NCBI GenBank assembly: GCA_016716405.1
Contig: JADJWK010000001.1
Location: forward strand, 434,001-498,000
Direction of reading: 5' to 3'
Length of the DNA stretch: 64,000 bases
Origin: Candidatus Melainabacteria bacterium
GTDB lineage: Bacteria > Cyanobacteriota > Vampirovibrionia > Obscuribacterales > Obscuribacteraceae
The notes under the pieces are model-generated. The model was not told the DNA's origin and ran no database searches. It saw nothing but the letters and a program-made list of their open reading frames with translations. This document shows positions 8,587 through 17,249 of the stretch, piece by piece (positions within the stretch are counted from its first letter, which is position 1; each line of letters begins with the position of its first letter). The position numbers and the translations under genes were made by a program.

Positions 8587-8620
8587 TTTTTCTACGCTAA
8601 CTTTTAGTAGATACTCTGAA
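8587..8620 (+). repeat. Post-terminator motif, copy 2
   Basis: TTTTTCTACGCTAACTTTTAG followed by TAGATACTC, a divergent copy 12 nt after the preceding stem. It lies between two convergent transcripts and could serve either. Confidence 0.35.
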
Positions 8621-8650
8621 GAAAAAAAATCTGCTCTTAATCGCAGCTGA

Positions 8651-8678
8651 AAGGGAAGCCCCGCGAGGGGCTTCCCTT
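8651..8678 (-). terminator. Perfect 12-bp hairpin with GCGA loop, end of leftward transcript
   Basis: AAGGGAAGCCCC, loop GCGA, GGGGCTTCCCTT. On the minus strand it starts a few bases after the stop of the leftward genes, and a run of eight T follows about 20 nt later. Confidence 0.6.
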
Positions 8679-8682
8679 AAGT

Positions 8683-8916
8683 TCAGTTGCCGATCATGCT
8701 GAGTCCCTGCCCGGGTCCACTAAGCGGCTCCGGCGCAGCAGCGAGATCCGTATCGGCGAAAGCGGTTGCCAGCGTGCTTCGCCTACCGTGAAGCGCGAAC
8801 TCCCAGCCATATGCCTTGAAAGAGCAGATGAAATCAGGCAGATACTCCGCGCCCACGAAGTAGACATGCACGGCAAACTGCGCGGTGCTGATAGCGCCGC
8901 ACATCTGCTCGCGCAT
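8683..8916 (-). CDS. Orphan protein, or downstream half of a gene split by a stop codon
   Basis: 77 residues beginning MREQMCGAISTAQ, continuing with an aromatic beta-rich stretch (FAVHVYFVGAEYLPDFICSF). Its ATG follows the TAA of the preceding gene immediately and in the same frame, and no ribosome site precedes it. That is what one stop mutation inside a 148-codon gene would look like. Alternatives are readthrough or tight coupling. No family recognised. Confidence 0.45.
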   Translation of the reverse strand: MREQMCGAISTAQFAVHVYFVGAEYLPDFICSFKAYGWEFALHGRRSTLATAFADTDLAAAPEPLSGPGQGLSMIGN

Positions 8917-9129
8917 TTAGAGCATCGGACAGGAGTTGTGCACCACCACTTTGACGACCTCGCGAAGAGGCGAGACCTGCAGGTGGAAGGTACCGCTGAT
9001 GGCCGGGAACGGATGCGCCTTCACCACCTCGAGGAAACCGCCGGTGACGGGATCGCGCATGGCTCGATTGGATCCGGGAATCGGGTTCCACCGGAGATGC
9101 TCCGGCAGTTCCAGAAATGCTGTAGTCAT
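8917..9129 (-). CDS. Orphan protein, or upstream half of a gene split by a stop codon
   Basis: 70 residues starting MTTAFLELPEHLRWNP, with beta-like stretches (SGTFHLQVSPLREVVKVVVHN) and ending in SCPML before an in-frame TAA that abuts the next ATG. It follows the 260-residue helical protein gene by 40 nt, so it is the second cistron of a leftward transcript. Together with the next frame it would give a 148-residue protein of unknown family. Confidence 0.5.
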   Translation of the reverse strand: MTTAFLELPEHLRWNPIPGSNRAMRDPVTGGFLEVVKAHPFPAISGTFHLQVSPLREVVKVVVHNSCPML

Positions 9130-9169
9130 GGTTTCGATTACCTCGCAGCCAGAGGCGCCATTGACCCGA

Positions 9170-9952
9170 TCAGTCCTGGGCGTGGTTCCAGGTGTAGTTC
9201 TTCATCACTTCGTGAGCAGCCTTCAGAGCAGCCTTGCTCTTGTTGTGATCGCGAGCCTCGAGCGCTGCCAGAGCCTCGTCGATGTGACGGCTCGCCGAAG
9301 CGACGTGGTGAATCTCCAGACCCGGCAGGACCTTCTCTCTGACATGGCGGCAGTAGACCATCGCCTTGTCCCAGTCGTTGAAGCGCTTGAAGATGCTGAA
9401 GACTGCGAGCTCGTATCCGGCATTGGAAAGAGCCGTCTCCGCCATTTTCACCCGGCTGCTCTTGTCGATGATCTCATCGCTGGTGCCGGCGAAGCTGGCG
9501 GCAGAAGAGCCGACTTCCCAGAGCTCCTCGAGGAAGGTGTCGAGCTCCCTGGCCGAGGTGGTCAGAGCCTGGCGGCGTTTCTTCTCAGCGAGAATACCGG
9601 CGATGGTCTTGGCGCGAGCGACCATGGCGTGAGCGGTGAGACCGGCGATGCCGCTATCGCTGCTCTTGGCGAAAGCGAGAAGCGCCTCGGATGCCTCTTC
9701 CAGAACCTGAGCATCGTTCTCGAGACGCTCATAAACTCCGCCGGAGCGAAGGCTGGCAGTGAGCAGACGGCGGCAGGCTGTAAGCGCAATCTCAGCCAGA
9801 ACCGCGTTCACCTTGCGGCGCTCGTCGAGCTGGGTAGCGCCTGCCTGGGCGACAGCGAGTTGCCCGGCCCAGATGAGCGCCGCCGAAAGATCGCCCTGAT
9901 TGAGCTTGGTACGGGCGTTGATGAGCAGAATGTCGATTGACTCGGTGGTCAT
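9170..9952 (-). CDS. Helical repeat protein of unknown function
   Basis: 260 residues, nearly all alpha-helical by composition, rich in Ala, Leu, Glu and Arg, with helix pairs resembling degenerate TPR or HEAT units (for example DLSAALIWAGQLAVAQAG). There is no signal peptide or membrane segment, so it is probably cytoplasmic. It is the first gene of a leftward transcript with one or two small orphans. Coding quality is strong (consistent G/C third positions). I do not recognise a named family. Confidence 0.65.
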   Translation of the reverse strand: MTTESIDILLINARTKLNQGDLSAALIWAGQLAVAQAGATQLDERRKVNAVLAEIALTACRRLLTASLRSGGVYERLENDAQVLEEASEALLAFAKSSDSGIAGLTAHAMVARAKTIAGILAEKKRRQALTTSARELDTFLEELWEVGSSAASFAGTSDEIIDKSSRVKMAETALSNAGYELAVFSIFKRFNDWDKAMVYCRHVREKVLPGLEIHHVASASRHIDEALAALEARDHNKSKAALKAAHEVMKNYTWNHAQD

Positions 9953-10558
9953 TGTTTACCCCTTCAGTTCGATACACCCTTCGCGAAGACGACTCAGGCG
10001 ACGCAGGCAGATCCGGTCGGATCGATCGACGTCGATAGAGTACGGGCGCGAAAGGTGATATTTAGAGAAACCTGGATGTGAGACCTGGTTTTGAAATCTG
10101 GAACAGAAACGCCAGAACTTATCAAAAGCAGACTGGCTCTTTCACTACCGGGAAACAAAAAGAAAGAAGGTTACTGCTTTATTACAGTCATCCTTGCGGC
10201 GCTCGCGCAACTTACGCAAATCAAGAACTCACCCTGACAACCTCTTTCCGGGCCACCGGAGAGGAACGGGCGAGACTGGAAAAAGGGTTTTCAAGATGCC
10301 ACAACAACCCTCACCGACAGATTCGGTTGCGGTTGTCAGAAGAATCACCGGCGGACTCTCCTAGAATACGAGATCTGGTGCATGTTTTTGGTAGCTTATG
10401 TCGTTCTTCTCTTTTCTTCACTTCTAGATTCATTCAGCCTCGACTGTAACTAATCCAAGCTCTACAGCAATCTCCCCCGGTCCTCCGGCACGGGGTTTTT
10501 AACCACTGCGCTGAAGACCACCCGGTCTTGCAGCAAGGAGCCTAGCGAGGAACTTGAT
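9953..10558. other. Intergenic region between divergent genes
   Basis: 606 nt separating the leftward helical-protein gene from rightward plsC. It must hold both promoters, but I see no confident -35/-10 pair. A 124-codon rightward frame at 10078-10449 has non-coding-like composition and no ribosome site. Confidence 0.4.
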
Positions 10559-11335
10559 ATGAAAAATCATGGACCCAATGGATCCTCCACCGGTGGCAAG
10601 CACTACAACTGGTGGCAAAGATTTCGGAACTATGCCAGGTCCTGCGTGACGAGCGGATTCATCCCGACTCTCAGCCCGCGCATGGAAAAACTCGGCAAGT
10701 CCATCACTTCACTCTGGGCCTGGATTCAAGTCGGCAAAGTCACGGTTGTCGACCGCCACAACCTCCTGGCACCAGGACGCATTATTTATTGCCCCAACCA
10801 CAGCTCTCTTCTCGATGCCATCGTCATCTACACGATCATGCCCACCGGCATTCGTTACATGACCGCTGTCGAGGAGATGCGCGGACTCTGGGGTCTGAAG
10901 GCGATCGCCATGGGCGCCATGGGCTCCTATCCGGTGGATAGAAACATGGGACGTTCGGTGATTCCGCCTTCTATCGGGCTGATGAAGGAGGGCATAAGAA
11001 TAACGATGTTCCCGGAAGGCAAGATCAGCCCCACCGGAACCTACCTCCCTTTCAAGAAGGGCGCCGCCTGGATTGCCATCGGCACCTGCGAAGCCCTCAG
11101 TCACACCGAGAAAGTCGGCATCGTCCCGATGCACATCTGCTACCACAAGCGGCATGTGCCCAGCGCCCTGTCATTCCTGAAGATGCTTCTGCGCTGGCGT
11201 TCCGGTGTCACTATTACCATCGGCGAGCCCATCTACGTTCACGACATCAACCCCCTCGATGCCAACAATGTCATCGAAGAGGTCAAACGCGACATCACCG
11301 GCCAGAGCTGCGCAACCACCAGCGTCGCCGACTGA
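10559..11335 (+). CDS. plsC: 1-acyl-sn-glycerol-3-phosphate acyltransferase (PlsC-like)
   Basis: 258 residues. The acyltransferase block I motif is present as NH81SSLLD86 (HX4D), block III as MFPEGKISPTG near 149, and block IV around IVPMHICY, so the catalytic set is complete. It would acylate lysophosphatidate at the inner membrane to give phosphatidate in phospholipid synthesis. The N-terminus is polar (about 45 residues) with no clear membrane span, unlike some PlsC proteins. GAGGAAC lies 5 nt before the ATG. It is monocistronic and convergent with the moeB-like gene. Confidence 0.85.
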   Translation: MKNHGPNGSSTGGKHYNWWQRFRNYARSCVTSGFIPTLSPRMEKLGKSITSLWAWIQVGKVTVVDRHNLLAPGRIIYCPNHSSLLDAIVIYTIMPTGIRYMTAVEEMRGLWGLKAIAMGAMGSYPVDRNMGRSVIPPSIGLMKEGIRITMFPEGKISPTGTYLPFKKGAAWIAIGTCEALSHTEKVGIVPMHICYHKRHVPSALSFLKMLLRWRSGVTITIGEPIYVHDINPLDANNVIEEVKRDITGQSCATTSVAD

Positions 11336-11501
11336 CTGCCTGATCGTTTCAAGGCTCGCGTCTGAGATTGATGCGTATTGCCAATCAGGAGGGGCGGCTG
11401 AACCACGAGTTCTACCGTCCCTCTTGATTGCTTTTTTCAGCACCCTCTACTACTTTATTTAATACTTACCATCGAATTCGACTCGATTCGGGACCGAGGG
11501 C

Positions 11502-11576
11502 GTATTAATCCTGACTGGTGATTAGTCCTGACTGGCTATTAATCCTGACTGGTTATTAGTCCTGACTGGCTATTGA
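11502..11576. repeat. Tandem repeat, 17-bp unit, four copies
   Basis: CCTGACTGG recurs at 11510, 11527, 11544 and 11561, exactly 17 nt apart, within units like TATTAATCCTGACTGGT. The array fills the gap between plsC and the moeB-like gene, and its last unit encodes the final residues and stop of the latter, so slippage could change that C-terminus. Confidence 0.85.
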
Positions 11577-12695
11577 TCGAGGCTGCGAATCAATCCAGGC
11601 GAGATAGCCTCCTTCCAGATGACTCACGGAGCCGAAGCCAAGGGAGCGAAGGAGAGAGAGTGCTGCCCGGGACCGGGTACCGCTCCTGCAATAGGCGACG
11701 ATGTGCGACCCGACCGGAAGCTCGGATGCCCTGCCTTCGAGATCGGACAGAGGGATATGAATAGAGCCGGCGATCGAGCCAAGAGCTACTTCCTCCGCGG
11801 TTCTCACATCCAGGAGCAGGGGACCGGCGCCCCCGGCCAGCGCACCGGCCAGCGCAGCAACAGTGACGCTTGCAGCCTCGGAACAGACATCCTCCAGACA
11901 GGTTGCCTCGATCTCCACCAGGGCGGTGATGCTGGGATTGTCCCCACAGGCGGGGCAACCGGGATCTCTGGCGACTTTCAAGCTCTCGAAAGAAGCGCCC
12001 AGAGCGTCATAGATAAGCAACCTGCCGGCAAGAGTATCCCCGACACCAAGCAAGATCTTGATCGTCTCCGCCGCCTGGATCGAGCCCACGACCCCGGCCA
12101 TGACCCCAAGCACCCCGGTCTCGGAACAACCGGGAGCCACCTCTGGTGGTGGCGGCTCAGGAAAGAGACAGCGATAACAGGGACCATTGTTTTCACCGAA
12201 AACGCTGATCTGACCCTCGAATCGATAGATTGCACCGTGGACGTTGGGCTTGCCCGCCAAAACCGAGGCGTCATTGATCAGATACCGAGTGCTGAAGTTG
12301 TCAGAGCCATCGATAACAACGTCATAAGAACTCACCAGTTCAAGAGCGTTGACTGTGGAGAATCGCATATCATAAGGCACAACCTCAATCTCCGGATTGA
12401 TCCCCGCGAGCCTGGCAGATACCCTGTCGACTTTGCGGGCGCCGACATCGGCTGTTTCATAAAGAGTCTGCCTCTGCAAGTTGCTCATATCCACGCTATC
12501 GAAATCAACCACCCCTATAACGCCGACACCGGCAGCGGCGAGATATTGCAGGACCGGCGAGCCCAGCCCCCCGGCTCCCACCACGAGAGCCCGCGAAGAC
12601 TTTAGCTTTGCCTGACCCGCAACACCGACCTCGCTCAAGAGCAAGTGACGGCTGTAACGAATCAGCTCTGAGCGAGAAAGATCTAGTCCACTCAT
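11556..12695 (-). CDS. moeB: MoeB/ThiF-type adenylyltransferase with C-terminal rhodanese domain
   Basis: 379 residues. E1-like domain: GAGGLGSP at 40-47 binds ATP, DFDSVDMSNLQRQTLY and DGSDNFSTRYLIND follow, with CYRCLFPEP and CPACG zinc cysteines. A rhodanese domain occupies about the last 95 residues with active loop YCRSGTRS. Such fusions (MoeZ-like) adenylate and then thiocarboxylate sulfur-carrier proteins for molybdopterin, thiamine or cysteine synthesis; the carrier is not in this window. The ATG at 12695 follows GGAGG by 6 nt; longer upstream readings lack a ribosome site. The C-terminal five residues come from the 17-bp repeat. Confidence 0.88.
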   Translation of the reverse strand: MSGLDLSRSELIRYSRHLLLSEVGVAGQAKLKSSRALVVGAGGLGSPVLQYLAAAGVGVIGVVDFDSVDMSNLQRQTLYETADVGARKVDRVSARLAGINPEIEVVPYDMRFSTVNALELVSSYDVVIDGSDNFSTRYLINDASVLAGKPNVHGAIYRFEGQISVFGENNGPCYRCLFPEPPPPEVAPGCSETGVLGVMAGVVGSIQAAETIKILLGVGDTLAGRLLIYDALGASFESLKVARDPGCPACGDNPSITALVEIEATCLEDVCSEAASVTVAALAGALAGGAGPLLLDVRTAEEVALGSIAGSIHIPLSDLEGRASELPVGSHIVAYCRSGTRSRAALSLLRSLGFGSVSHLEGGYLAWIDSQPRSIASQD

Positions 12696-12832
12696 CGCCA
12701 GCCTCCGCTGAGAGCACAGAATGAGCCTTCTCGAGTTCCCTGAAGCAAAGAAAACGACGCCATCGATAACAACCGTCAGGAAGAAAGAGACAATGATCAA
12801 GTCTACAAGCAGTCACTCAAAAAATTCGAAGA

Positions 12833-12863
12833 ATTTTTACGATATCGTTTAGTATACTTCCGA
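12833..12863 (-). repeat. Post-terminator motif, copy 3
   Basis: On the minus strand it reads GTATACTAAACGATATCGTA and sits about 35 nt beyond the large hairpin at 12898-12973, i.e. in the sense direction of the ABC transporter gene. Confidence 0.35.
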
Positions 12864-12897
12864 AAGATAAGAAAGAAAAATATGTCAGGTGCCCGTG

Positions 12898-12973
12898 CGG
12901 TGGCAAGCCGGGAGGCGTGAGGGACCGTGCGACAGAGGTCGAACGGTTTCACCAGCCCACCGGCTTGCCACCG
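12898..12973 (-). terminator. Large branched hairpin downstream of the ABC transporter gene
   Basis: CGGTGGCAAGCCGG and its perfect 14-nt complement enclose about 48 nt that contain a second stem (CGAC/GTCG inside CCGT/ACGG). It begins about 25 nt after the transporter stop on the minus strand, and a T-rich stretch follows about 25 nt later. Most likely a 3' end structure, but the size and internal branching are more than a terminator needs, so an RNA element is possible. It does not match SRP RNA or a riboswitch I know. Confidence 0.45.
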
Positions 12974-12998
12974 TCTCGAGCAAGCCGAGACCGGAGTT

Positions 12999-14762
12999 TC
13001 AGGTCACCCCGGGCAGATATTCCGGGTTCTGCATCTGTCTGAGCCTTTTTCGGCGCAAAGACTCCTGAGCGGCCCTGTACTCGTCAGCAGTGACGATTCT
13101 CCAGCGCCCCAGGACATCGAGCTCGAGAACACGGTCGTGGAAGCGAACCAAAGACTGGTGGTGAGCGACCGAAACCAGAGTAGCGCCGGTGGCCACGGCG
13201 AGCTCGTACATGGCCATCTCGTTTGCCTCGTCCAGCGCGCTGGTAGCTTCATCGAGAAGGACCAGAGCAGGACGGGTGAGATAGAGCCGAGCAAAAGCTA
13301 TACGTTGACGTTCGCCAGGAGAAAGGCTGTCGGCCCAGTTTTGCACCGCATCGAGGCCGCCGGATCGCTCCTCGAGCTCACCCAGGTTCACCCGGTGCAG
13401 AGCTTCGCGGATACGCTCGTCGCTGATGTCATCTTTGTCGGGATAGGTCAGCTGTTCCCTCAGCGTGCCCAGAGGCATGTAGGGGTCCTGAGGCAGAACC
13501 GCCAGACTCCTGAGCGGCGGGCGCACTATGCGCCCCCTGCCTTCCTTCCAAAGACCAGCAATGGCCCTCAATAAAGAGCTCTTGCCCGATCCGCTGGGTC
13601 CTGCCACCAGCAGTCGCTGGCCGGGCACCAGATAAACGGACAGGTCCCGGAAGAGAGTCCGCTTATTGCCCGGGACCATGAGAGTCAACCCCCGCACATA
13701 GAGTGCGCTCGAGCCCTTCTCGATCTCGCTCACGGCGACTCCGGCATGACCTCTCCGGTCGTGGTCCTCGAGCTCCTCGAGAACCTCGATAAGCTCCGAC
13801 AGTCGCCTGCCGATGGCGGAGATACGAGCATAGGTCTGATACTGGGCGATAATCACCGAAAGGGCGCCGATCACCCGTCCGAACGATGTGCCCGCCTGCA
13901 CCACCAGACCGAGCTCGATCTGGCCGGAGAAGTAGAGTGGCGCGGTAACCAGCGCAGGCAGAAGCAGCAGGGTGTAATCGTAGGTGGTCTTGAAGAGCGT
14001 CAGGTTGCGCTGCCAGCTGACGATCGAATTGAGATTGCCGAGAGCCGCCTTGAACTTTTCTTGCAATACGCTTCTTTCACGCTCGCCTCCGTCATAGAGA
14101 CCGATAGGCTCGACGTGATCGCGGACGTACACGAGATTGTACCGGTAGTCTGCCTCCAGCACCTGTTGCTTGTAGTTCATTCCAATCAGGCGTCTACCGA
14201 AAACAAGCATCGAAATCGTGCCCAGGAGTGAGTATCCCAGAGCGAGGATCAGCAACAGAGGCGAGATCAGGCAGAGAATGGTCACGAAGGAGATAAAGGC
14301 GAGAATGCTGTCCAGTATCGCCATCGTGATAGTCAGAATCTCGGTGCAGAAGGAGGCGACATCCTGGTGGATTCGCTCATCCGGGTTGTCCACTCCGCTG
14401 GACGCCACCGCCACATACTGACGGCTCTTGAAATAGCGCGAGAGGATATGCTCGGTGAGCCACCGCCGCCAGGCGATCTCGAGTTTGGCTTTTACCCAGC
14501 CAAAGGAGCCCACGATGGGGACACTGGCAAGCAGAGTCCCTCCGTAAATCATGAGATTGGTCCAGAACTCGCTCTGATTCTTCGCCTCCAGAGCGTTGAA
14601 CACAGATCGCTCTCCGAAACTGATCCCAATATTGCAAACACTGATCGCGATGAGCAGCGTAAGCAGAAGCGAGAACCAGCCCAGCGCCGTCCAGCGGGAG
14701 GGGCCGAGCCAGAAAGGAAGGAAGACTCTTTTGAAGTCTTCCCGGAGGCTGTGCGTTTTCAT
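12999..14762 (-). CDS. ABC transporter, fused permease/ATPase (SbmA/ABCD/YddA-type)
   Basis: 587 residues. About 1-330 is the ABC_membrane_2 type transmembrane domain with roughly six spans and the family EDNPDERIHQD-like segment (here GVDNPDERIHQDV). The ATPase follows, with Walker A GPSGSGKSS, signature LSPGERQR, Walker B ALVLLDEATSALDE and switch histidine in VSVAHH. This family moves vitamin B12, peptides or very-long acyl compounds; the cargo here is unknown. The gene is monocistronic, with a long AT-poor leader upstream and the branched hairpin after the stop. Confidence 0.88.
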   Translation of the reverse strand: MKTHSLREDFKRVFLPFWLGPSRWTALGWFSLLLTLLIAISVCNIGISFGERSVFNALEAKNQSEFWTNLMIYGGTLLASVPIVGSFGWVKAKLEIAWRRWLTEHILSRYFKSRQYVAVASSGVDNPDERIHQDVASFCTEILTITMAILDSILAFISFVTILCLISPLLLILALGYSLLGTISMLVFGRRLIGMNYKQQVLEADYRYNLVYVRDHVEPIGLYDGGERERSVLQEKFKAALGNLNSIVSWQRNLTLFKTTYDYTLLLLPALVTAPLYFSGQIELGLVVQAGTSFGRVIGALSVIIAQYQTYARISAIGRRLSELIEVLEELEDHDRRGHAGVAVSEIEKGSSALYVRGLTLMVPGNKRTLFRDLSVYLVPGQRLLVAGPSGSGKSSLLRAIAGLWKEGRGRIVRPPLRSLAVLPQDPYMPLGTLREQLTYPDKDDISDERIREALHRVNLGELEERSGGLDAVQNWADSLSPGERQRIAFARLYLTRPALVLLDEATSALDEANEMAMYELAVATGATLVSVAHHQSLVRFHDRVLELDVLGRWRIVTADEYRAAQESLRRKRLRQMQNPEYLPGVT

Positions 14763-15126
14763 GGTTCTATCCGTTTTTCATTCGGTCTGGTCACCAGTTC
14801 CGCCGAAAAAGGAATCGGCTAAGTCGGCCGGGCTAACACCGGCTCACGCACGCAGGATCACTTTCTCGCACTCAAAGTTCCACCAACGTTCAACCACTGA
14901 GAGCCGGTGTTGCCGGTTCCAGTGAGTCGATCGAGCTACTTTCGAAGTCTGTTGTACGACTGGTTTCTCGGTGGGAGGAATTCGATCGGGGATATTCTCA
15001 GGCTAACAAAACATACGAGATTCAGAACAGGAAGAAACGTGAACACACACCTCTTAACAACCACAAAAGCCACGACCACGCAAGGCTTTTAAGGCATCGA
15101 GCCAGTCGCGTCCTTTACTCTTCTTT
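14763..15126. other. Intergenic region
   Basis: 364 nt upstream of the leftward ABC transporter and rightward orphan. No confident promoter. It includes an in-frame stop at 15055 that bounds the open frame of the next gene. Confidence 0.35.
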
Positions 15127-15534
15127 ATTCAATACCAAGGCACCACAGGTGGCGCACTTCCGCCACCCGGCAGGAAGCGAGACTATCCGTACTTCCTGCA
15201 TCCGGGCGAGCTGGCTCTCACCACTCTTGTCGACGAGCTCAACGAAGCCCTGGAAAAGCTTACAGATCTGAGGAGGAGCCTGAAAGGCCATTCCCTTCCG
15301 GCTGATCTGAGAAGTGTGCTCGAAACAAGCGAAGCTGGGCTCAGAGCTTGTGGCTCGAAGCTGAAACGGTGGCGGGACAATCCCAGCGCGAAGACTGCCG
15401 CCGATATGAGGAAAATCGCACCAGAGCTAATCGAGCTGACCGTCCGTATCTGCGAAATGAAAGATCAATGCTTCGACGAATGCCTCGAAGAAGGCCTGGA
15501 ATTCTTCGACCGCTGCGGGCGAATCGCCCGGTAG
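15127..15534 (+). CDS. Helical orphan protein with no canonical start codon
   Basis: The frame is open from 15058 to the TAG ending at 15534. It reads as convincing protein from about 15160 (DYPYFLHPGELALTTL, then amphipathic helices and a C-terminal CDECLEEGLEFF-like segment). Yet the only in-frame ATG/GTG/TTG before the helical core is GTG at 15316, deep inside it. ATT at 15127 or CTG at 15196 or 15211 are the alternatives, or a frameshift or sequencing error removed the true start. About 72 to 136 residues depending on the start. Four cysteines lie in the last 40 residues. No family recognised. Confidence 0.5.
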   Translation: MQYQGTTGGALPPPGRKRDYPYFLHPGELALTTLVDELNEALEKLTDLRRSLKGHSLPADLRSVLETSEAGLRACGSKLKRWRDNPSAKTAADMRKIAPELIELTVRICEMKDQCFDECLEEGLEFFDRCGRIAR

Positions 15535-15548
15535 CCAGGAAAGACTCT

Positions 15549-15600
15549 GGAGAGAGGGTGCGCTTCGAGCACGCCCTCTCCCTTTGTTTTTCCTTGATTT
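15549..15600 (+). terminator. Terminator after the helical orphan gene
   Basis: GGAGAGAGGGTGC pairs with GCACGCCCTCTCC (one bulge), then CTTTGTTTTTCC. Confidence 0.75.
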
Positions 15601-15625
15601 TCTCCTGTATCTTATAGTATTGCCC
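15596..15625 (+). repeat. Post-terminator motif, copy 4
   Basis: Contains CCTGTATCTTATAGTATTGC, one of the better matches, about 20 nt beyond the preceding stem. Confidence 0.5.
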
Positions 15626-15699
15626 AGAAGAGGAAGAAAGCTGCCGAGCGGGGGCTCGACAACTTTCAACGCGACCGACGGCCTGCCGGTCAAGCAAAC

Positions 15700-16827
15700 T
15701 CAAGCCGCGCTCTCGTCAGCGACGGGGGACTCGAACTTGCGAGTCAGGGAGATGCGCAGGCGGCTCAGGTCGAGGCTTGCGATCTTCACTTCGATCTCCT
15801 GACCGACAGCAAAGATCTCGGTAGCCTCCCCGGCTTTCGCCTTCTCAGCCCCGCGGAAGTCCGAGATGTGCAGGAGCCCGTCGATGCAATCACCCAGGCA
15901 GATGAAAGCACCGAACTGCTCCGAGCGGGCCACTACTCCTTTGAGAATCCTGCCCTCGAAAAGAGTCGGCAGGAAGTCTCGCTGAAGCGCGGACCGGCGG
16001 CTCAGAAGGACCTTGCGGTTGACGGCATCCACCGAGACGACGGCGACGCTGACGGTCTCACCGGGACGCACCACCTGAGACGGATCGATGCTCCGGTTGC
16101 CCGAGAGCTCCGCCCGCCGAATGAGACCGGTGACATTGCTGCCCAGCTCCACCAGCACGCCCTGCGGAATGATCCGTTTGACGACACCGGTAACGATCTC
16201 GCCTGCCTTCAGCTCTTTGAGCAAGTCATCCTGCTCGGCCTGCACCACTTTCATCTGGCTGAGAATGCACTCGCCGAAACGCCCCTTGCTCGGATTGAGA
16301 TCGAGAACCTTGACCGGGATCTCTTCGCCCACCAGCTCATCGAGCTTGCCGAAGTGCTGGAGCTCGCTTCTCGGAATGAAGGCCCTGACCCCGGCGATGT
16401 TGGCGCGGAGCCCGGCAACCTTGCCGCCACGCGAGGTGGCAACAGCCAGTACGCGAGCCAGAGCGGTCTCACCGGACTCTTTCTTGCTCTTCAGATCGAG
16501 CCAGGTCGCAGCCCTCTTCTGGGAGAGATTGACGGTGCCTTCGTCGTCGGCGGCACTTGTAACCAGGAAAGTGTACACTCCCCCGACTTCGACGAGGCCG
16601 GTGGCCTGATCACCCGGCATGAAAGAATCGGCCTTGAGGCCGAGACTGACCAGGTAACCCCCCTTGCAGGTCGCGACTACTTCGCCTTCCACCAGAGAAT
16701 TGATGGCAGGTGTTTCCGGAAGTTTCCAGTTTTCCATGAGACTGGCGAAAGAAGCTCCGGCGGCTTCGTTAGAAACGGTTGAATCGACAATGCTTGTGTT
16801 TTTCATACGACAATTAACGTCCTCCAT
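15700..16827 (-). CDS. rpsA: Ribosomal protein S1-like RNA-binding protein (four S1 domains)
   Basis: 375 residues with four S1 OB-fold repeats starting near residues 45, 118, 205 and 293 (for example EGEVVATCKGGYLVSLGLK and EGRILKGVVARSEQFGAFI). The third and fourth carry the aromatic/basic RNA-contact faces best. Four domains is shorter than the six of Escherichia coli and nearer the three- or four-domain S1 of cyanobacteria and Gram-positives. It should help dock mRNA on the 30S subunit. Two starts are possible: ATG 16827 or ATG 16806. The GGAGG between them lies 14 nt from the second, further than usual. Confidence 0.85.
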   Translation of the reverse strand: MEDVNCRMKNTSIVDSTVSNEAAGASFASLMENWKLPETPAINSLVEGEVVATCKGGYLVSLGLKADSFMPGDQATGLVEVGGVYTFLVTSAADDEGTVNLSQKRAATWLDLKSKKESGETALARVLAVATSRGGKVAGLRANIAGVRAFIPRSELQHFGKLDELVGEEIPVKVLDLNPSKGRFGECILSQMKVVQAEQDDLLKELKAGEIVTGVVKRIIPQGVLVELGSNVTGLIRRAELSGNRSIDPSQVVRPGETVSVAVVSVDAVNRKVLLSRRSALQRDFLPTLFEGRILKGVVARSEQFGAFICLGDCIDGLLHISDFRGAEKAKAGEATEIFAVGQEIEVKIASLDLSRLRISLTRKFESPVADESAA

Positions 16828-17237
16828 GTTTTTGTTTTTTGTTTTTGGAACGCTCTATCGTGAGCCCGACAACGACACACACGACTCCCGGGTCAGGAAG
16901 TAAAAGGCCCTGCTGCCCCGAGCTGCTCAAAGACGCTGCACGAGGGGTGAAATCAGTCCGGGGACTTGAATCTGCTGGGTTTCTTACTCTTCTGAACGAG
17001 GGAGTTGTAAAGTGTAACTTAACGTTAAACAGACCGTCATATCCAAAGCAACAGAAAAATGCTCCAACTTCACATTTGCAGCCTGATTCAGAGGATTAGA
17101 CGGCATCCGCCATCCGCGCTAGGAGTTAAGGGGCAAAATACCAATAGTGCCTGGCTGTCCATTCCGGAAAAGATTAGAGGCTCTACTACTTTCGCTAGCC
17201 ACGGTCCAGGTAATTAGAGAGCCGGACAAATTCGGTT
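16828..17237. other. Intergenic region between rpsA-like gene and rnpB
   Basis: About 410 nt. It includes TTAACGTTAA (17019-17028), a 10-bp palindrome, and a T/G-rich run next to the S1 start. No open frame with coding quality. Confidence 0.35.
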
Positions 17238-17243
17238 TATAAT
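17238..17243 (+). promoter_or_regulatory. -10 box of rnpB
   Basis: A perfect TATAAT stands 7 nt before the first conserved base of the RNase P RNA. No good TTGACA lies 16-18 nt upstream. Confidence 0.55.
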
Positions 17244-17249
17244 CGGGGG

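Noticed and set aside
10078..10449. A 123-residue rightward protein
   Set aside because: No ribosome site, mixed composition and no recognisable domain; probably non-coding.
12898..12973. Riboswitch for the moeB-like gene
   Set aside because: It lies on the transporter's 3' side about 200 nt from the moeB-like start, and no known aptamer core is visible.
14907..15092. A 61-residue rightward frame
   Set aside because: Basic, low-quality composition, no ribosome site, in the leader of the ABC transporter gene.
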